From NCBI GenBank assembly GCA_009840355.1, contig VXNZ01000044.1:1-50260 (forward strand): DNA of 50,260 nucleotides, given 5' to 3'. The position numbers and the translations under genes are program-made. The notes below the pieces were generated by a model. That model had not been told where the DNA came from. It made no database searches and worked only from the letters and a program-made list of their open reading frames with translations. Of this stretch, positions 7,254 through 16,302 are shown piece by piece. Position 1 is the stretch's first letter. Each line of letters opens with the position of its first letter. The DNA is from Chloroflexota bacterium. GTDB lineage: Bacteria > Chloroflexota > Dehalococcoidia > Lucifugimonadales > JADFKI01.

Positions 7254-8633
7254 ATGTCAGATAAGTTCAGTCGCATGTTCGCCGAGTATTCGGCAGGGCT
7301 GCAGTATGAGGATGTGCCGGCGGAGTCGGCGCACGAGGCGAAGCGCCGAATTCTGGACAGCATCGGCGTGAGCATGGCAGCTTTCTCCGAGGACGCGCCT
7401 AAAGCGGCGCGGATGTTCGCGTATGATTTCGAACAGCCGAACGGCGCGACCGTCTGGGGCGCGCCATCGCGCGTTACCCCGGAAGCGGCAACATTCGCCA
7501 ACGGGCTTATGACGCGGTATCTGGACTTCAATGACACCTATCTGTCGCTTGAGCCGCTGCATCCGAGCGATATGATTCCCGGCTTTATGGCGCTGTGCGA
7601 GTGGGCTGGCAAGCCACCGCGCGACATCCTGACTGCCATCGCAGCCGGCTACGAAGTATCGGTCAACTTGTGTGACGCGGCGAGCGTGCGCGCGCACCAG
7701 TGGGACCATGTGGTGTACACCGGCATCGGCGCGGCGTGCGGCGCGGGCAGCATTATGGGGCAGTCCGCGGACACCATCGAGCACACGATTTCCATCGCCA
7801 GCGTGCCACACGCGTCAATGCGGCAGACACGCGCTGGCGAACTTTCCATGTGGAAAGGCGCGGCGGCGGCGAACTCGGTGCGAAACGCGGTGTTTGCAAG
7901 CCTCGTAGCACAGCGCGGACTAACCGGACCATACCAGCCGTTCGACGGCGAGATGGGTTTCTTCGCGCAGCTGCTGGGCGGCAAACCCTTTGACGATGCC
8001 GCGCTGACCTCCCTCACAGACGGTGCCGCTCCGACACGCATACAGGACACCTACATAAAGAAGTGGCCCGTCGAGTATCATGCGCAGAGCGCCGTGGACG
8101 CCGCGGTCGAACTGCGAGACGAACTCGGCGGCGACATCAACTTGATAGATTCGATTCACCTCGACACATTCAAGGTGTCGTACGAAATCATCGCGAAAGA
8201 CCCAGAGAAGTGGGCGCCGAAGACGCGCGAGACTGCCGACCATTCGCTAATGTACATCGTGGCGGCGGCGCTGCTCGACGGCACGGTTACCAAGCATTCG
8301 TTCTCGCAGCAGATGCTCGACAGTGCGGACGTCAAGTCGCTGCTGGGCAAAACGACCCTTGAAGAGGACGACGCGCTGACTGAAGGCTATCCGGAAGGCA
8401 TACCGAATCGCATTACCATCAAGACGAAGGACGGCGGCATGCTGGCGCGCGAGGTGAGCTTCCCGCGCGGGCACGCGATGAATAAGATGACCGATGATGA
8501 GGTCGAGCGCAAGTTCATGCTGAATGTCGAGGATGTGTGGACGGAAGAGCAGGCGCGGCGGGTCATCGACTTGGTGTGGCATATCGACGAGCAGCGCGAC
8601 TTGTCGGCGCTGATGGAGGCGATGCGGATATGA
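7254..8633 (+). CDS. MmgE/PrpD family protein (2-methylcitrate dehydratase-like)
   Basis: A 459-residue MmgE/PrpD-fold protein. PrpD dehydrates 2-methylcitrate to cis-2-methylaconitate in propionate catabolism. Family landmarks are the N-terminal AKRRILDSIGVS, YLDFNDTYL, HPSDMIPGFMALCEW, the AIAAGYEVSVNLCD helix, and KKWPVEYHAQSAVDAAVEL with the conserved H. Length is close to that of PrpD. The start ATG 7254 has a weak AAGGATGG site. The next gene, a methylisocitrate lyase-like enzyme, overlaps its stop by four bases, which supports a methylcitrate-cycle role. MmgE/PrpD relatives also act on other tricarboxylates or itaconate-like acids, so the exact substrate is not fixed. Confidence 0.9.
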   Translation: MSDKFSRMFAEYSAGLQYEDVPAESAHEAKRRILDSIGVSMAAFSEDAPKAARMFAYDFEQPNGATVWGAPSRVTPEAATFANGLMTRYLDFNDTYLSLEPLHPSDMIPGFMALCEWAGKPPRDILTAIAAGYEVSVNLCDAASVRAHQWDHVVYTGIGAACGAGSIMGQSADTIEHTISIASVPHASMRQTRAGELSMWKGAAAANSVRNAVFASLVAQRGLTGPYQPFDGEMGFFAQLLGGKPFDDAALTSLTDGAAPTRIQDTYIKKWPVEYHAQSAVDAAVELRDELGGDINLIDSIHLDTFKVSYEIIAKDPEKWAPKTRETADHSLMYIVAAALLDGTVTKHSFSQQMLDSADVKSLLGKTTLEEDDALTEGYPEGIPNRITIKTKDGGMLAREVSFPRGHAMNKMTDDEVERKFMLNVEDVWTEEQARRVIDLVWHIDEQRDLSALMEAMRI

Positions 8634-9547
8634 TCTGGATGCTGGAACGAGAGCCGGCGCAGAACCACGCCGTAAAGCTGCGCAAGATCCTGGACGCCGG
8701 CGAAACGGTGGTCGCGCCCGGCGTGTTCAACCCGCTGACTGCGATGATAGCTCGCAAGGTAGGGTTCGATGCGCTGTACTTCTCCGGCGCGGCGTTCTCG
8801 GCGAGCCTGGGGATACCGGACATCGGGCTGTTAACGCTCGCGGAGTTGACCGACTCGGTGCGGTGGATGACGCGCGCGTCCGGGCTGCCGTTTATCGTGG
8901 ACGCGGACACGGGCTTTGGCGAGGCGATAAACGTCATTCGCACAGTCAGGGAACTCGAACTGGCAGGCGCGGCGGCGGTGCAGATAGAAGACCAAGTGCT
9001 GCCCAAGCGATGCGGACATCTGGACGGCAAGACGGTCGTTTCCACTGACGCATTCGTGGAGAAGATAGCGGCGGCGGCGCAAGCGCGCGAGAATATGCTT
9101 ATCATCGCGCGCACCGATGTACGGGCAATCGAAGGCATGGAAGCGGCTATAGAACGCGGACGGCTGTGCAAGGAAGCGGGAGCCGACATCATCTTCCCGG
9201 AGGCGATGCAGTCGCCCGACGAATTCCGCATGTACGCGGACGCCGTGGGCGGCAGCCTGCTGGCGAACATGACCGAGTTCGGCAAGTCGCCGTATCTTAC
9301 GGCGAACGAGTTCGCGGCGCTGGGCTACAACATCGTGATATTCCCGGTCAGCACACTGCGCGCGGCGGCAAAGACGACCGAAGCCTTGCTGACAGACCTA
9401 AAGCGGCACGGCACGCTAGTCGATTGGCTTCCGCAGATGCAGACGCGCGCCGAACTATACGACCTAATCGAATACGACGCCTACGCCGAAGCTGATAGCG
9501 CCATAGCCCTAACCGGCGATAGGGAGTATATGAGTGGACGCGGTTAA
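8630..9547 (+). CDS. 2-methylisocitrate lyase-like (PEP mutase/isocitrate lyase family)
   Basis: A 305-residue enzyme of the isocitrate lyase/PEP mutase superfamily; PrpB splits 2-methylisocitrate into pyruvate and succinate. The metal-binding DADTGFG is at residues 91-97 and the catalytic loop KRCGH at 126-130, with the active Cys intact. NMTEFGKSP and YNIVIFPVSTLRAA are further PrpB-type stretches. ATG 8630 overlaps the stop codon of the prpD-like gene (ATGA), implying coupled translation; an in-frame extension to 8537 is only the shadow of the upstream gene. With prpD upstream and a citrate synthase downstream, a methylcitrate cycle is the simplest reading. A role in oxaloacetate or other carboxylate lyase chemistry cannot be excluded. 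Confidence 0.9.
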   Translation: MIWMLEREPAQNHAVKLRKILDAGETVVAPGVFNPLTAMIARKVGFDALYFSGAAFSASLGIPDIGLLTLAELTDSVRWMTRASGLPFIVDADTGFGEAINVIRTVRELELAGAAAVQIEDQVLPKRCGHLDGKTVVSTDAFVEKIAAAAQARENMLIIARTDVRAIEGMEAAIERGRLCKEAGADIIFPEAMQSPDEFRMYADAVGGSLLANMTEFGKSPYLTANEFAALGYNIVIFPVSTLRAAAKTTEALLTDLKRHGTLVDWLPQMQTRAELYDLIEYDAYAEADSAIALTGDREYMSGRG

Positions 9548-9574
9548 CAAAAGAGCAGTTGAGCCGCCTAATAC

Positions 9575-9814
9575 ATGGAAACTACTGAATACTATGATAC
9601 CGTTGACAGGCGCAATCACCCCGAAGTAAAGGATGAATGGGTTGAGAGAGTGTTGGACAAGCCGTACCGTACCGAAGTTCAGCCGGATGGCAGGATAAGG
9701 TATTGTGGTTACATCCCTGAAGCAGAAAAGTGGCTTCGCGTGATAGTTGAAGACGGCAAATTGCTCAACCGATTCTTCGACCACCACGCCTTGAAGAGAT
9801 GGGGAACACCATGA
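9575..9814 (+). CDS. DUF4258-like small protein, putative toxin
   Basis: A 79-residue protein. The pattern HPEVKDEWVERVLDKP, then QPDGRIRYCGYIPEAEKWLRVIVEDGKLLNRFFD, matches what I recall of DUF4258-like or related small proteins in which a PDGR-IRYWG strand is followed by a K-LRVV-DG hairpin. These often sit beside DUF2283 genes as toxin-antitoxin-like pairs. Its stop codon overlaps the start of the DUF2283 gene by four bases (ATGA), consistent with such a pair. No clear ribosome binding site precedes ATG 9575. It lies 28 bases after the prpB-like gene and so may ride on that transcript. Toxicity is inferred from context only. Confidence 0.6.
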   Translation: METTEYYDTVDRRNHPEVKDEWVERVLDKPYRTEVQPDGRIRYCGYIPEAEKWLRVIVEDGKLLNRFFDHHALKRWGTP

Positions 9815-10266
9815 ATCTGAAGATCTCATATTTCATCGATACTGACACTCTGTCCATTTGGAGCGGCATGCCTGCAAGTGAGGCGGGTAATGTTACTCAA
9901 AACCTGATTGCCGACTATGACGCGGAAGGTGAAATTGTAGGATTCACTTTGGACCACGCGGCCGAATTGCTCTTGAACATTCCATTCCAAACTGGAATGG
10001 ACTATGGTTACGAGACTATCTCATCTTCTGATCCAGACGCGTACAATCATTACGTTAAGGACGGGGCTCTGACTCTGGTCAATCTCAACGCCGTGAAATT
10101 CTCAAATCAAGTCTCCGAAAATCTAACGGCGCACTATGGCGACGATGGCGATGCGGTGGGCTTTACTCTGCTGCACGCCGCCGAATTGCTGTTGCCTTAC
10201 CTGAAGGGTGAAGTTACAACACAGGACATGCGAACCTCCGCAGGTGCAGCGGCAGATAACGACTGA
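9811..10266 (+). CDS. Tandem DUF2283 protein, putative antitoxin
   Basis: A 151-residue protein built from two DUF2283-like halves. Residues 31-54 (NLIADYDAEGEIVGFTLDHA...) and 104-127 (NLTAHYGDDGDAVGFTLLHA...) are clear copies, ending in AELLL each time. The first copy also carries the N-terminal strand ISYFIDTDTLSIW typical of DUF2283. The second copy has lost most of its N-terminal strand. ATG 9811 is chosen over 9799 because it overlaps the upstream stop (ATGA) and follows GGGGA. DUF2283 proteins are normally single-domain and about 60-70 residues, so the duplication is unusual. A role in neutralising the upstream protein is inferred. Confidence 0.75.
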   Translation: MNLKISYFIDTDTLSIWSGMPASEAGNVTQNLIADYDAEGEIVGFTLDHAAELLLNIPFQTGMDYGYETISSSDPDAYNHYVKDGALTLVNLNAVKFSNQVSENLTAHYGDDGDAVGFTLLHAAELLLPYLKGEVTTQDMRTSAGAAADND

Positions 10267-10291
10267 TCACACATTCACTGGGAGAAAAAAG

Positions 10292-11446
10292 ATGACAACA
10301 CCGGATTACAGCCCCGGACTTGAGGGCGTGATTGCTACGGAGACTTCGGTTTCATACCTAGACGTGGACATCGAGCAGATTCTGGTTCGCGGCTATGACC
10401 TTATAGAGCTGGCTCAGAATCTATGCTATACGGATGTGGCGTATCTGGTGATTTACGGCGAACTGCCGACGCCGGAGCAGGCGCGCGCGTTCTGCGACAG
10501 GCTGGTTGCCGAGTCGGAAGTGCCGGACGAGATATACCGCCTGTTCGATCTGATGCCAAAGTCCACGGTGGCGATGGATGCGCTGCGAACGGGACTGTCG
10601 TTCTTGGCAGGCTACGAAGACCCAGCCCTGCTGCACGATAACTCGCATGAGGCAAACCTTGAGAAGGGCATCAAACTGCTTGCGCAGACGCCGACCCTGG
10701 TGGTCAATTCGTACCGAGCTCTGAACGACCTGCCCATCGTGCGCCCCAATCCCGATCTTCCTTACATGGAGAACTTCCTGTACATGCTACGTGGAGAGAA
10801 GCCGGATGCGGAGTCGTTGGACGCATTCGACCGCATTCACATGTGCTACATCGAGCACGAGATGCCGAATTCGACATTCGCGGCGCGGGTCATCGCTTCC
10901 ACGCTGTCGGACATGTACGGCGCGATGGTCGGCGCGGTGGCATCGCTTAAGGGACCGCTGCACGGCGGGGCGAACGAAGCGGCGATCGAGTTCCTGATGG
11001 ACATCAACGGCACAGGCGGTCCCGGGCACGCCGAGGACTACACGATGGGCAAGCTAGAGCGCCGCGAGCGCATTATGGGCTTTGGGCATCGCGTCTATAT
11101 GCGCAAGTACGACCCGCGCGCGCGCTTCCTGATGGACTACATCCCGAAGCTTGCCAACCGCATACCGGAAGGCGAAGAGCTAGCGTCAATCTACTCGACG
11201 GTCGAGAGCGTGATGTACCGCGAAAAGGGCTTGTACCCAAATACGGACTATCCCATCGGATTGCTGTACTACCTGCTTGGCATACCGATTCCGCTGTACA
11301 CGCCGATATTCTTGGCGTCTCGCACGGCAGGCAATGTGGCGCACGTGCTAGAGCAGCACGACGACAATCGGCTGTTCCGCCCGCGCGTGATTTACGGCGG
11401 CGGGCGCGGACTCACCCCGCCGGACAAGCCTATTTCGCCGATGTAG
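10292..11446 (+). CDS. Citrate/2-methylcitrate synthase
   Basis: A 384-residue citrate synthase-fold enzyme joining acetyl-CoA or propionyl-CoA to oxaloacetate. Catalytic residues are all present: His224 in GPLHGGANEA, His266 in GFGHRVY (263-269) and Asp319 in YPNTDYPIG. HEMPNSTFAARV (from His189) is the oxaloacetate-binding stretch. It is the short form without the zinc-ribbon N-terminal domain of type II enzymes. ATG 10292 follows GGGAG by seven bases. Association with prpD- and prpB-like genes upstream suggests a methylcitrate synthase role, but the same enzyme could serve the TCA cycle. The DUF2283 module separates it from prpB, perhaps as a later insertion. Confidence 0.93.
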   Translation: MTTPDYSPGLEGVIATETSVSYLDVDIEQILVRGYDLIELAQNLCYTDVAYLVIYGELPTPEQARAFCDRLVAESEVPDEIYRLFDLMPKSTVAMDALRTGLSFLAGYEDPALLHDNSHEANLEKGIKLLAQTPTLVVNSYRALNDLPIVRPNPDLPYMENFLYMLRGEKPDAESLDAFDRIHMCYIEHEMPNSTFAARVIASTLSDMYGAMVGAVASLKGPLHGGANEAAIEFLMDINGTGGPGHAEDYTMGKLERRERIMGFGHRVYMRKYDPRARFLMDYIPKLANRIPEGEELASIYSTVESVMYREKGLYPNTDYPIGLLYYLLGIPIPLYTPIFLASRTAGNVAHVLEQHDDNRLFRPRVIYGGGRGLTPPDKPISPM

Positions 11447-11451
11447 CCAAC

Positions 11452-11479
11452 TAACAGGACGGGGGATCGGTAGGATTGG
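11452..11479 (+). repeat. ACAGGAT-type repeat between convergent genes
   Basis: TAACAGGACGGGGGATCGG then TAGGATTG lies between the convergent citrate synthase and lipoprotein genes. AACAGG (11453-11458) can also pair with CCTGTT (11487-11492), but no T-run follows, so a terminator role is weak. Confidence 0.35.
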
Positions 11480-11482
11480 TCG

Positions 11483-12463
11483 TTAGCCTGTTGGCGGCGT
11501 GATGACGATGTCGGTGTTGTAGTCTGTGTAGGTAATGGTCACTAGAAACTCGGCGTCGCCGCCAATGTCGGCTGCGCCGAGTGTATTGCTTGCAATGCCT
11601 GCGGTGTCTTGCTCATCTACGGATGTCTCGCCAGCCATGCTGAGTTGGCGCAGCAGGTTGTCGTCCGTGCCTATCCACACTTCCACGAACAGTTTGTCAA
11701 AGGCGCTGCCCAGCACATTGGCGCGCAGGTCTGCCCTGATGTGATGCGTCTGCACGCCGTCGGTCGTCTTCTCGCCGACATACTGCAAATTCGTGTAGCG
11801 CGATGTGTCCGACGGCGCCAGCACTAGATCGTATGGGTCCGGCAAGCCTGTTAGAAATAGCGGGAATTGCTCCCACGCGCCTGTTTCGGGATTGGTGATG
11901 TATGCGGTCTCGCCAATCGTGATGATGTCCAATTCCAGCAGCGCTAAGCCCAAGGCGATTTGCAGCTTGCCGTCCGAGCGGTCGGGCATTTGGAAATCGC
12001 CTATGTATCGGATGGGGAACTCCGTGCCGAATGTCTCCTCGTCCATGCGGAAACTCGCCTCCGTCTGCACGACCTTGAACACAGCGTCCACTTCGGCGTG
12101 AAACGATTGCGTATGCTGCATCGCCTCGATTGAGGCTGCAATCAGCGCGGCGGGATCGCTGTCCCTACTGATTGAAGAACCTGTGCTTGATGATGCTTCG
12201 CTTCCTTGCGCGCCGGTTGTGCTTGCGCCGACGGCGACCGGTGTACGCGTTGGCGGTGGCATCGGCGGTGCGGTTGGTGGCGGTGCTGGTGTTGCCGTTG
12301 GGACGGGCGTGAGTGTTGGCATCAGCGTTGATGTGGCTGTTGGCGTGGAGGTTGGTATGGGCGTGGGCAGTGTTTCCTCTGCCGTGCCGCATGCGGCACT
12401 GAGCGGCAGCAATGCCGTCAGCAGAATGGTGATAGTGATGATTGTAATTTTGGTTGTTCGCAT
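11483..12463 (-). CDS. LppX/LolA-like secreted lipoprotein with Pro/Thr-rich linker
   Basis: A 326-residue exported lipoprotein. A basic N-terminus and hydrophobic stretch (ITIITITILLTALLPL) lead to the lipobox-like LSAAC, with Cys25 as the lipidation site. A Thr/Pro-rich low-complexity linker spans about residues 31-75. The rest looks like the LppX/LprG fold: AASIEAMQHTQSFHAEVDAVF at its start, then a beta-rich body with GDFQMPDRSDGKLQ and VEVWIGTDDNLLRQLSM. Such proteins carry lipids or glycolipids at the outer face of the membrane. ATG 12463 is chosen because the signal peptide begins there; upstream in-frame codons add a non-signal leader. It is transcribed towards citrate synthase and away from rpsL. 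Confidence 0.8.
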   Translation of the reverse strand: MRTTKITIITITILLTALLPLSAACGTAEETLPTPIPTSTPTATSTLMPTLTPVPTATPAPPPTAPPMPPPTRTPVAVGASTTGAQGSEASSSTGSSISRDSDPAALIAASIEAMQHTQSFHAEVDAVFKVVQTEASFRMDEETFGTEFPIRYIGDFQMPDRSDGKLQIALGLALLELDIITIGETAYITNPETGAWEQFPLFLTGLPDPYDLVLAPSDTSRYTNLQYVGEKTTDGVQTHHIRADLRANVLGSAFDKLFVEVWIGTDDNLLRQLSMAGETSVDEQDTAGIASNTLGAADIGGDAEFLVTITYTDYNTDIVITPPTG

Positions 12464-12552
12464 GTTTCCAATGGTACTTGAATGGCGGCTCGCGGGCAAT
12501 TTCACATCAATGGACAAGAAGCCATTGATATAAGTATGCGGCTAAACAAATG

Positions 12553-12582
12553 TTGACATGTTTTCGTGTCTGAATGTAAAAT
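12553..12582 (+). promoter_or_regulatory. Promoter of the ribosomal superoperon
   Basis: TTGACA (12553-12558) and TAAAAT (12577-12582) are separated by 18 bases. This near-consensus sigma70-type promoter is the only clear one before rpsL. Transcription would start near 12589, with a leader of about 75 bases before ATG 12663. Confidence 0.7.
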
Positions 12583-12662
12583 ACCCGTTTGTACGACCTT
12601 TTTGTTCGTGCTGATTTTGCGTTGAGCAATTCCACACATTTTTGAGTGAATGGGGTAGAAGT

Positions 12663-13073
12663 ATGCCTACTGTGAACCAGTTGGTCAGGAAGGGACGAAA
12701 GGCGAAGCGAAAGAAGGACAAGGCTCCCGCGCTGCGTTTTTCGTTCAACTCGCTGCGAAACAGAGGCAAGCGAGATTCCGGCTCGCCGCAGAAGCGCGGC
12801 GTATGCACGCAGGTGCGTACTCAGACCCCGAAGAAGCCGAACTCGGCGCTGCGCAAGGTCGCTAGGGTGCGCCTGACAAACGGTATGGAAGTTACAGCTT
12901 ACATACCGGGCGAGGGCCACAACCTGCAGGAGCACTCGGTCGTGCTGATTCGCGGCGGTCGCGTGAAGGACCTGCCCGGCGTGCGCTATCACATCGTTCG
13001 CGGCGCGCTGGATACATCCGGCGTTGACGGACGCAAGCGCGGTCGCAGCAAGTACGGAAGCAAGAGAAACTAG
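12663..13073 (+). CDS. rpsL: 30S ribosomal protein S12
   Basis: S12 lies in the decoding centre of the 30S subunit. The 136-residue protein has the universal blocks [30 protein letters not shown] and [24 protein letters not shown]. Both lysines whose mutation gives streptomycin resistance (in TPKKPNS and GRVKDLP) are wild type. An insertion of about a dozen residues ([15 protein letters not shown]) sits before PQKRG; I recall the same kind of insertion in Chloroflexota S12. ATG 12663 fits the family start MPTVNQLVR; an in-frame upstream ATG at 12642 does not. First gene of the operon. Confidence 0.98.
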   Translation: MPTVNQLVRKGRKAKRKKDKAPALRFSFNSLRNRGKRDSGSPQKRGVCTQVRTQTPKKPNSALRKVARVRLTNGMEVTAYIPGEGHNLQEHSVVLIRGGRVKDLPGVRYHIVRGALDTSGVDGRKRGRSKYGSKRN

Positions 13074-13199
13074 GTTTTTGCTGCGGTATGCAAGGGCTGC
13101 GCTGCCAAAGCGACAAGCGCGAGACGGCGGCTCCCACATTTTCGCAGCGAATATGGCTGACTATAGCTGGCAAGGGTCGAGACAAGAAGGATTTCAGAT

Positions 13200-13670
13200 A
13201 TGGCGCGTCGCAGAAGGGCAGAAGTACGCACACCACCACCTGACATCAAGCATGGCAGCGTGGAGTTAAGCCAGTTCATCAACCGGGTTATGTGGAGCGG
13301 TAAGAAGACTACCGCGCAGCGCATTGTGTACAACGCGCTGGACCTGGTGGAACAGGAAGCCAACCGCCCCGGTCTGGAAGTATTCGAGCAGGCGCTTCGC
13401 AATACAATGCCGATGCTGGAAGTAAAGTCGCGCCGAGTTGGTGGCGCGACCTACCAAGTCCCGACAGAAGTTCGACCTTCACGGCGCATGGCACTTGCCA
13501 TGCGCTGGATTATTACGGCGGCACGCGCACGCGGCAGCAGGCCGATGCACGAAAGCCTAGCCGGCCAGCTGCTCGAAGCGGCGCGCAATCAGGGCCCCGC
13601 AGTGCGGCGCAGGGAAGAAGCGCACAGAATGGCGGAGGCGAATCGCGCCTTTGCCCACTACAGATGGTAA
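13200..13670 (+). CDS. rpsG: 30S ribosomal protein S7
   Basis: S7 nucleates assembly of the 30S head and contacts tRNA in the E site. At 156 residues it is normal in length. [15 protein letters not shown] at the start, [17 protein letters not shown], and the C-terminal [20 protein letters not shown] are diagnostic. The 126-base spacer after rpsL shows no gene or terminator. A hairpin lies between rpsG and fusA. Confidence 0.98.
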   Translation: MARRRRAEVRTPPPDIKHGSVELSQFINRVMWSGKKTTAQRIVYNALDLVEQEANRPGLEVFEQALRNTMPMLEVKSRRVGGATYQVPTEVRPSRRMALAMRWIITAARARGSRPMHESLAGQLLEAARNQGPAVRRREEAHRMAEANRAFAHYRW

Positions 13671-13673
13671 TTC

Positions 13674-13697
13674 CGATTCCCCCGCAAGGGAGAATCG
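13674..13697 (+). promoter_or_regulatory. Stem-loop between rpsG and fusA
   Basis: CGATTC (13674-13679) pairs with GAATCG (13692-13697), with CCC/GGG continuing the stem inside and a GCAA loop (one unpaired base on each side). It ends 16 bases before fusA ATG, just upstream of its purine-rich ribosome binding site. No T-run follows, so it is not a standard terminator. It may protect or tune fusA translation, or be a dispersed ATTCCC-type palindrome. Confidence 0.45.
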
Positions 13698-13713
13698 CGA
13701 GAAGTGAGAAGAG

Positions 13714-15780
13714 ATGCCTGCAAGTTTGCAGAGTCTGGAAAAGACGAGAAACATCGGGTTCATAGCCCACATCGACGCCGGCAAGACTACGGTTACGGAA
13801 CGCGTGTTGTATTTCACAGGACGCATTCGCAAGATTGGCGGCGTGGATGATGGTACGACCGCGATGGATTGGATGGCGCAAGAGCGCGAGCGCGGCATAA
13901 CGATAACATCCGCCGCGACGACCGCTCAGTGGGGCGACTACGACATCAACATCATCGATACGCCCGGACATGTGGACTTCACCGCAGAGGTGGAGCGCAG
14001 CCTGCGTATCCTTGATGGCGGCGTGGTCGTGTTCGACGCCGTCGCGGGCGTTCAACCGCAATCGGAAACGGTCTGGCGGCAGGCGGACAAGTACGAAGTG
14101 CCTCGTATCTGCTTCGTGAACAAGATGGACCGCGTGGGCGCGGATTTCTATCGCACCATCGATTCCATATCCCATAGATTGCAGGCGAACCCAGTCGCGG
14201 TGCAGATTCCAATCGGGCAAGAGGACGATTTCCTCGGCGTCATCGACCTGATCGAAGGCAAGTCTTGGACTTGGGCTGAAGAAGGCGTTGAGATACCCAA
14301 AGAGGGTCCCGTTCCCGAAGAGTTCATCGAAGAATACCTTACCTATCGCGGCTTGATGATCGAGAAGATTGCCGAGACCGACGACGAACTTCTTTTCAAG
14401 TATATTGAAGAAGAAGAGATTACCAATCAAGAAATCAAGGATGCGCTACGCAAGGCGACAATCGGATACAGCATCGTCCCCGTGTTCTGCGGTACCGCGC
14501 TGCGAACGAAGGGCGTTCAACCGCTGATTGACGCCATCTGCGAATATCTCCCATCCCCTCTCGATGTCCCCCCTGTTACTGGCACTGCCCCCACTTCGGA
14601 TTCAGACGAAGAGCTAATCCGTTCACCCGACCCGGAAGAGCCGTTCTCCGCGCTCGCATTCAAGACGGTCTCCGACCCGTACATCGGGCGGCTGGTCTAT
14701 TTTCGAGTGTATTCCGGCACGGCGGCGTCGGGTTCGTCGGTGTATAACTCCACGAACCGCAGGCGCGAGCGTCTCGGACGCATTGTGCAGATGCACGCGC
14801 AGCACCGTGAGGAAATTGACGAAGTGCACGCAGGGCAGATTGCCGCCGCCGTAGGATTGAAGTTCACGGCGACCGGCGACACTATCTGCACGCAGAACGA
14901 CCCCATCGTGCTGGAGACCATCAGCTTCCCGGAGCCGGTCATATCGGTCGCAATCGAGCCGCGCTCGCGCGCCGACCAAGACAAGCTCTCGGACGCGCTC
15001 GTCAAGTTGTCGGACGAAGATCCTACTTTCAGGATTAACTACGACGATGAGACCGGGCAGACGATAATGTCCGGCATGGGCGAGCTTCACCTTGAGATTC
15101 TGATTGACAGGATGAAGCGCGAGTTCAGCGTTGAGGGCAATGTCGGGCAGCCGCGCGTCGCATACCGCGAGACTGTTCGCAGGGCGGCAGGCGGTGTCGG
15201 GCGGTTCGTCAGGCAGACGGGCGGGCACGGTCAGTTTGGGCATGTAGTCATCGAGATGGAGCCGGGCGAAAGCGGCTCGGGCATCGTCATCGAAGACAAG
15301 ATTACCGGCGGCGCAATTCCGCGCGAGTTCATCCCATCGGCAGAAAACGGCATACGCGAAGCCCTGAACACGGGTCCGCTGTCCGGCTTCCCGATGATTG
15401 ATGTGAAGGTAACGATGGTTGACGGCAGCTTCCACGAAGTTGACTCGTCGCAGGTCGCCTTCCAGATTGCCGGCTCTATGGCGGCGAAGGATGCGGTTAG
15501 CAAAGCGCGCGCGCAGCTGCTTGAGCCCATTATGAGCCTCGAAGTGGTAACGCCGGGCGATTTCCTTGGCGAAGTGCTGGGCGACTTGGGTCGCCGGCGC
15601 GCCGCCATCCGCAATATCGAAGGGCAAGGCGAGATTCAGGTGGTCAAGGCGGCTATCCCACTGGGCGAGAGCTTTGGCTACGCGAACGCCATCCGCTCGC
15701 AGACGCAGGGACGCGCCAGCTACAACATGGAGTTCGACAACTACGAAGCCGCGCCGGACAGCCTGCTAGTGAACAAGTAG
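13714..15780 (+). CDS. fusA: Translation elongation factor G
   Basis: EF-G is the GTPase that moves tRNA and mRNA through the ribosome. The 688-residue protein has G1 AHIDAGKTT (18-26), the switch II DTPGH (82-86) and G4 NKMD (136-139), then domains II-V, including [18 protein letters not shown] and the domain [16 protein letters not shown]. The length is a few residues shorter than usual but no domain is missing. The gene that follows is rpsJ; tuf, which usually comes next, is absent. ATG 13714 has a GAGAAG site. Confidence 0.98.
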   Translation: MPASLQSLEKTRNIGFIAHIDAGKTTVTERVLYFTGRIRKIGGVDDGTTAMDWMAQERERGITITSAATTAQWGDYDINIIDTPGHVDFTAEVERSLRILDGGVVVFDAVAGVQPQSETVWRQADKYEVPRICFVNKMDRVGADFYRTIDSISHRLQANPVAVQIPIGQEDDFLGVIDLIEGKSWTWAEEGVEIPKEGPVPEEFIEEYLTYRGLMIEKIAETDDELLFKYIEEEEITNQEIKDALRKATIGYSIVPVFCGTALRTKGVQPLIDAICEYLPSPLDVPPVTGTAPTSDSDEELIRSPDPEEPFSALAFKTVSDPYIGRLVYFRVYSGTAASGSSVYNSTNRRRERLGRIVQMHAQHREEIDEVHAGQIAAAVGLKFTATGDTICTQNDPIVLETISFPEPVISVAIEPRSRADQDKLSDALVKLSDEDPTFRINYDDETGQTIMSGMGELHLEILIDRMKREFSVEGNVGQPRVAYRETVRRAAGGVGRFVRQTGGHGQFGHVVIEMEPGESGSGIVIEDKITGGAIPREFIPSAENGIREALNTGPLSGFPMIDVKVTMVDGSFHEVDSSQVAFQIAGSMAAKDAVSKARAQLLEPIMSLEVVTPGDFLGEVLGDLGRRRAAIRNIEGQGEIQVVKAAIPLGESFGYANAIRSQTQGRASYNMEFDNYEAAPDSLLVNK

Positions 15781-15900
15781 CATCAGACAGACTTTAGCAA
15801 CACAGCCTTTGGCGCGTCCGACTGACGAATCTGGCAGACCAGGCGCTTGTGAGCAAGACGGCAACGGCATAGACGACAAGGGAGTTGGTAGAAGCGCGAT

Positions 15901-16218
15901 ATGGTTACAGCCAACAGCCAAAAGATACGCATCATACTGAAGGCATTCGACCACAGGCTGCTAGACCAGTCTGCTGGGCAGATTGTGGAGGCGGCTGAGC
16001 GCACTGGCGCGCGCGTTTCTGGCCCTGTGCCACTGCCTACGGCAATCAAGCGCTTCTGCGTGATTCGTGGTCCGCACATTGACAAGAACTCGCGCGAGCA
16101 CTTCGAGCTGCGCACGCACAATCGGCTCATCGACATTCTGGAGCCGACATCGAAGACCATCGACTCGCTGACACGGCTGAATGTACCCGCGGGCGTGGAC
16201 ATTTCGATCAAACTCTAA
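15901..16218 (+). CDS. rpsJ: 30S ribosomal protein S10
   Basis: S10 is a 30S head protein and, as NusE, a partner of NusB in antitermination. It has 105 residues. [34 protein letters not shown] and [13 protein letters not shown] are universal blocks. It starts the S10 part of the superoperon. The 120-base spacer after fusA has no tuf gene and no promoter that I can support. Confidence 0.97.
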   Translation: MVTANSQKIRIILKAFDHRLLDQSAGQIVEAAERTGARVSGPVPLPTAIKRFCVIRGPHIDKNSREHFELRTHNRLIDILEPTSKTIDSLTRLNVPAGVDISIKL

Positions 16219-16302
16219 ACGCGGCATGTAACGAGATAGGCAAGGGCAGGCGGGCAAGCCCATAGAGCCTCCCACATCGCCCATCGCATAAAGAGAACAA
16301 CA

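Noticed and set aside
12230-12375. Low-complexity GGTGTTGGC-type DNA repeats
   Set aside because: They encode the Thr/Pro linker of the lipoprotein and need no further explanation.
14623-15627. Minus-strand open frame of 334 codons opposite fusA
   Set aside because: Antisense shadow of a highly conserved gene with no own family signature or ribosome binding site.
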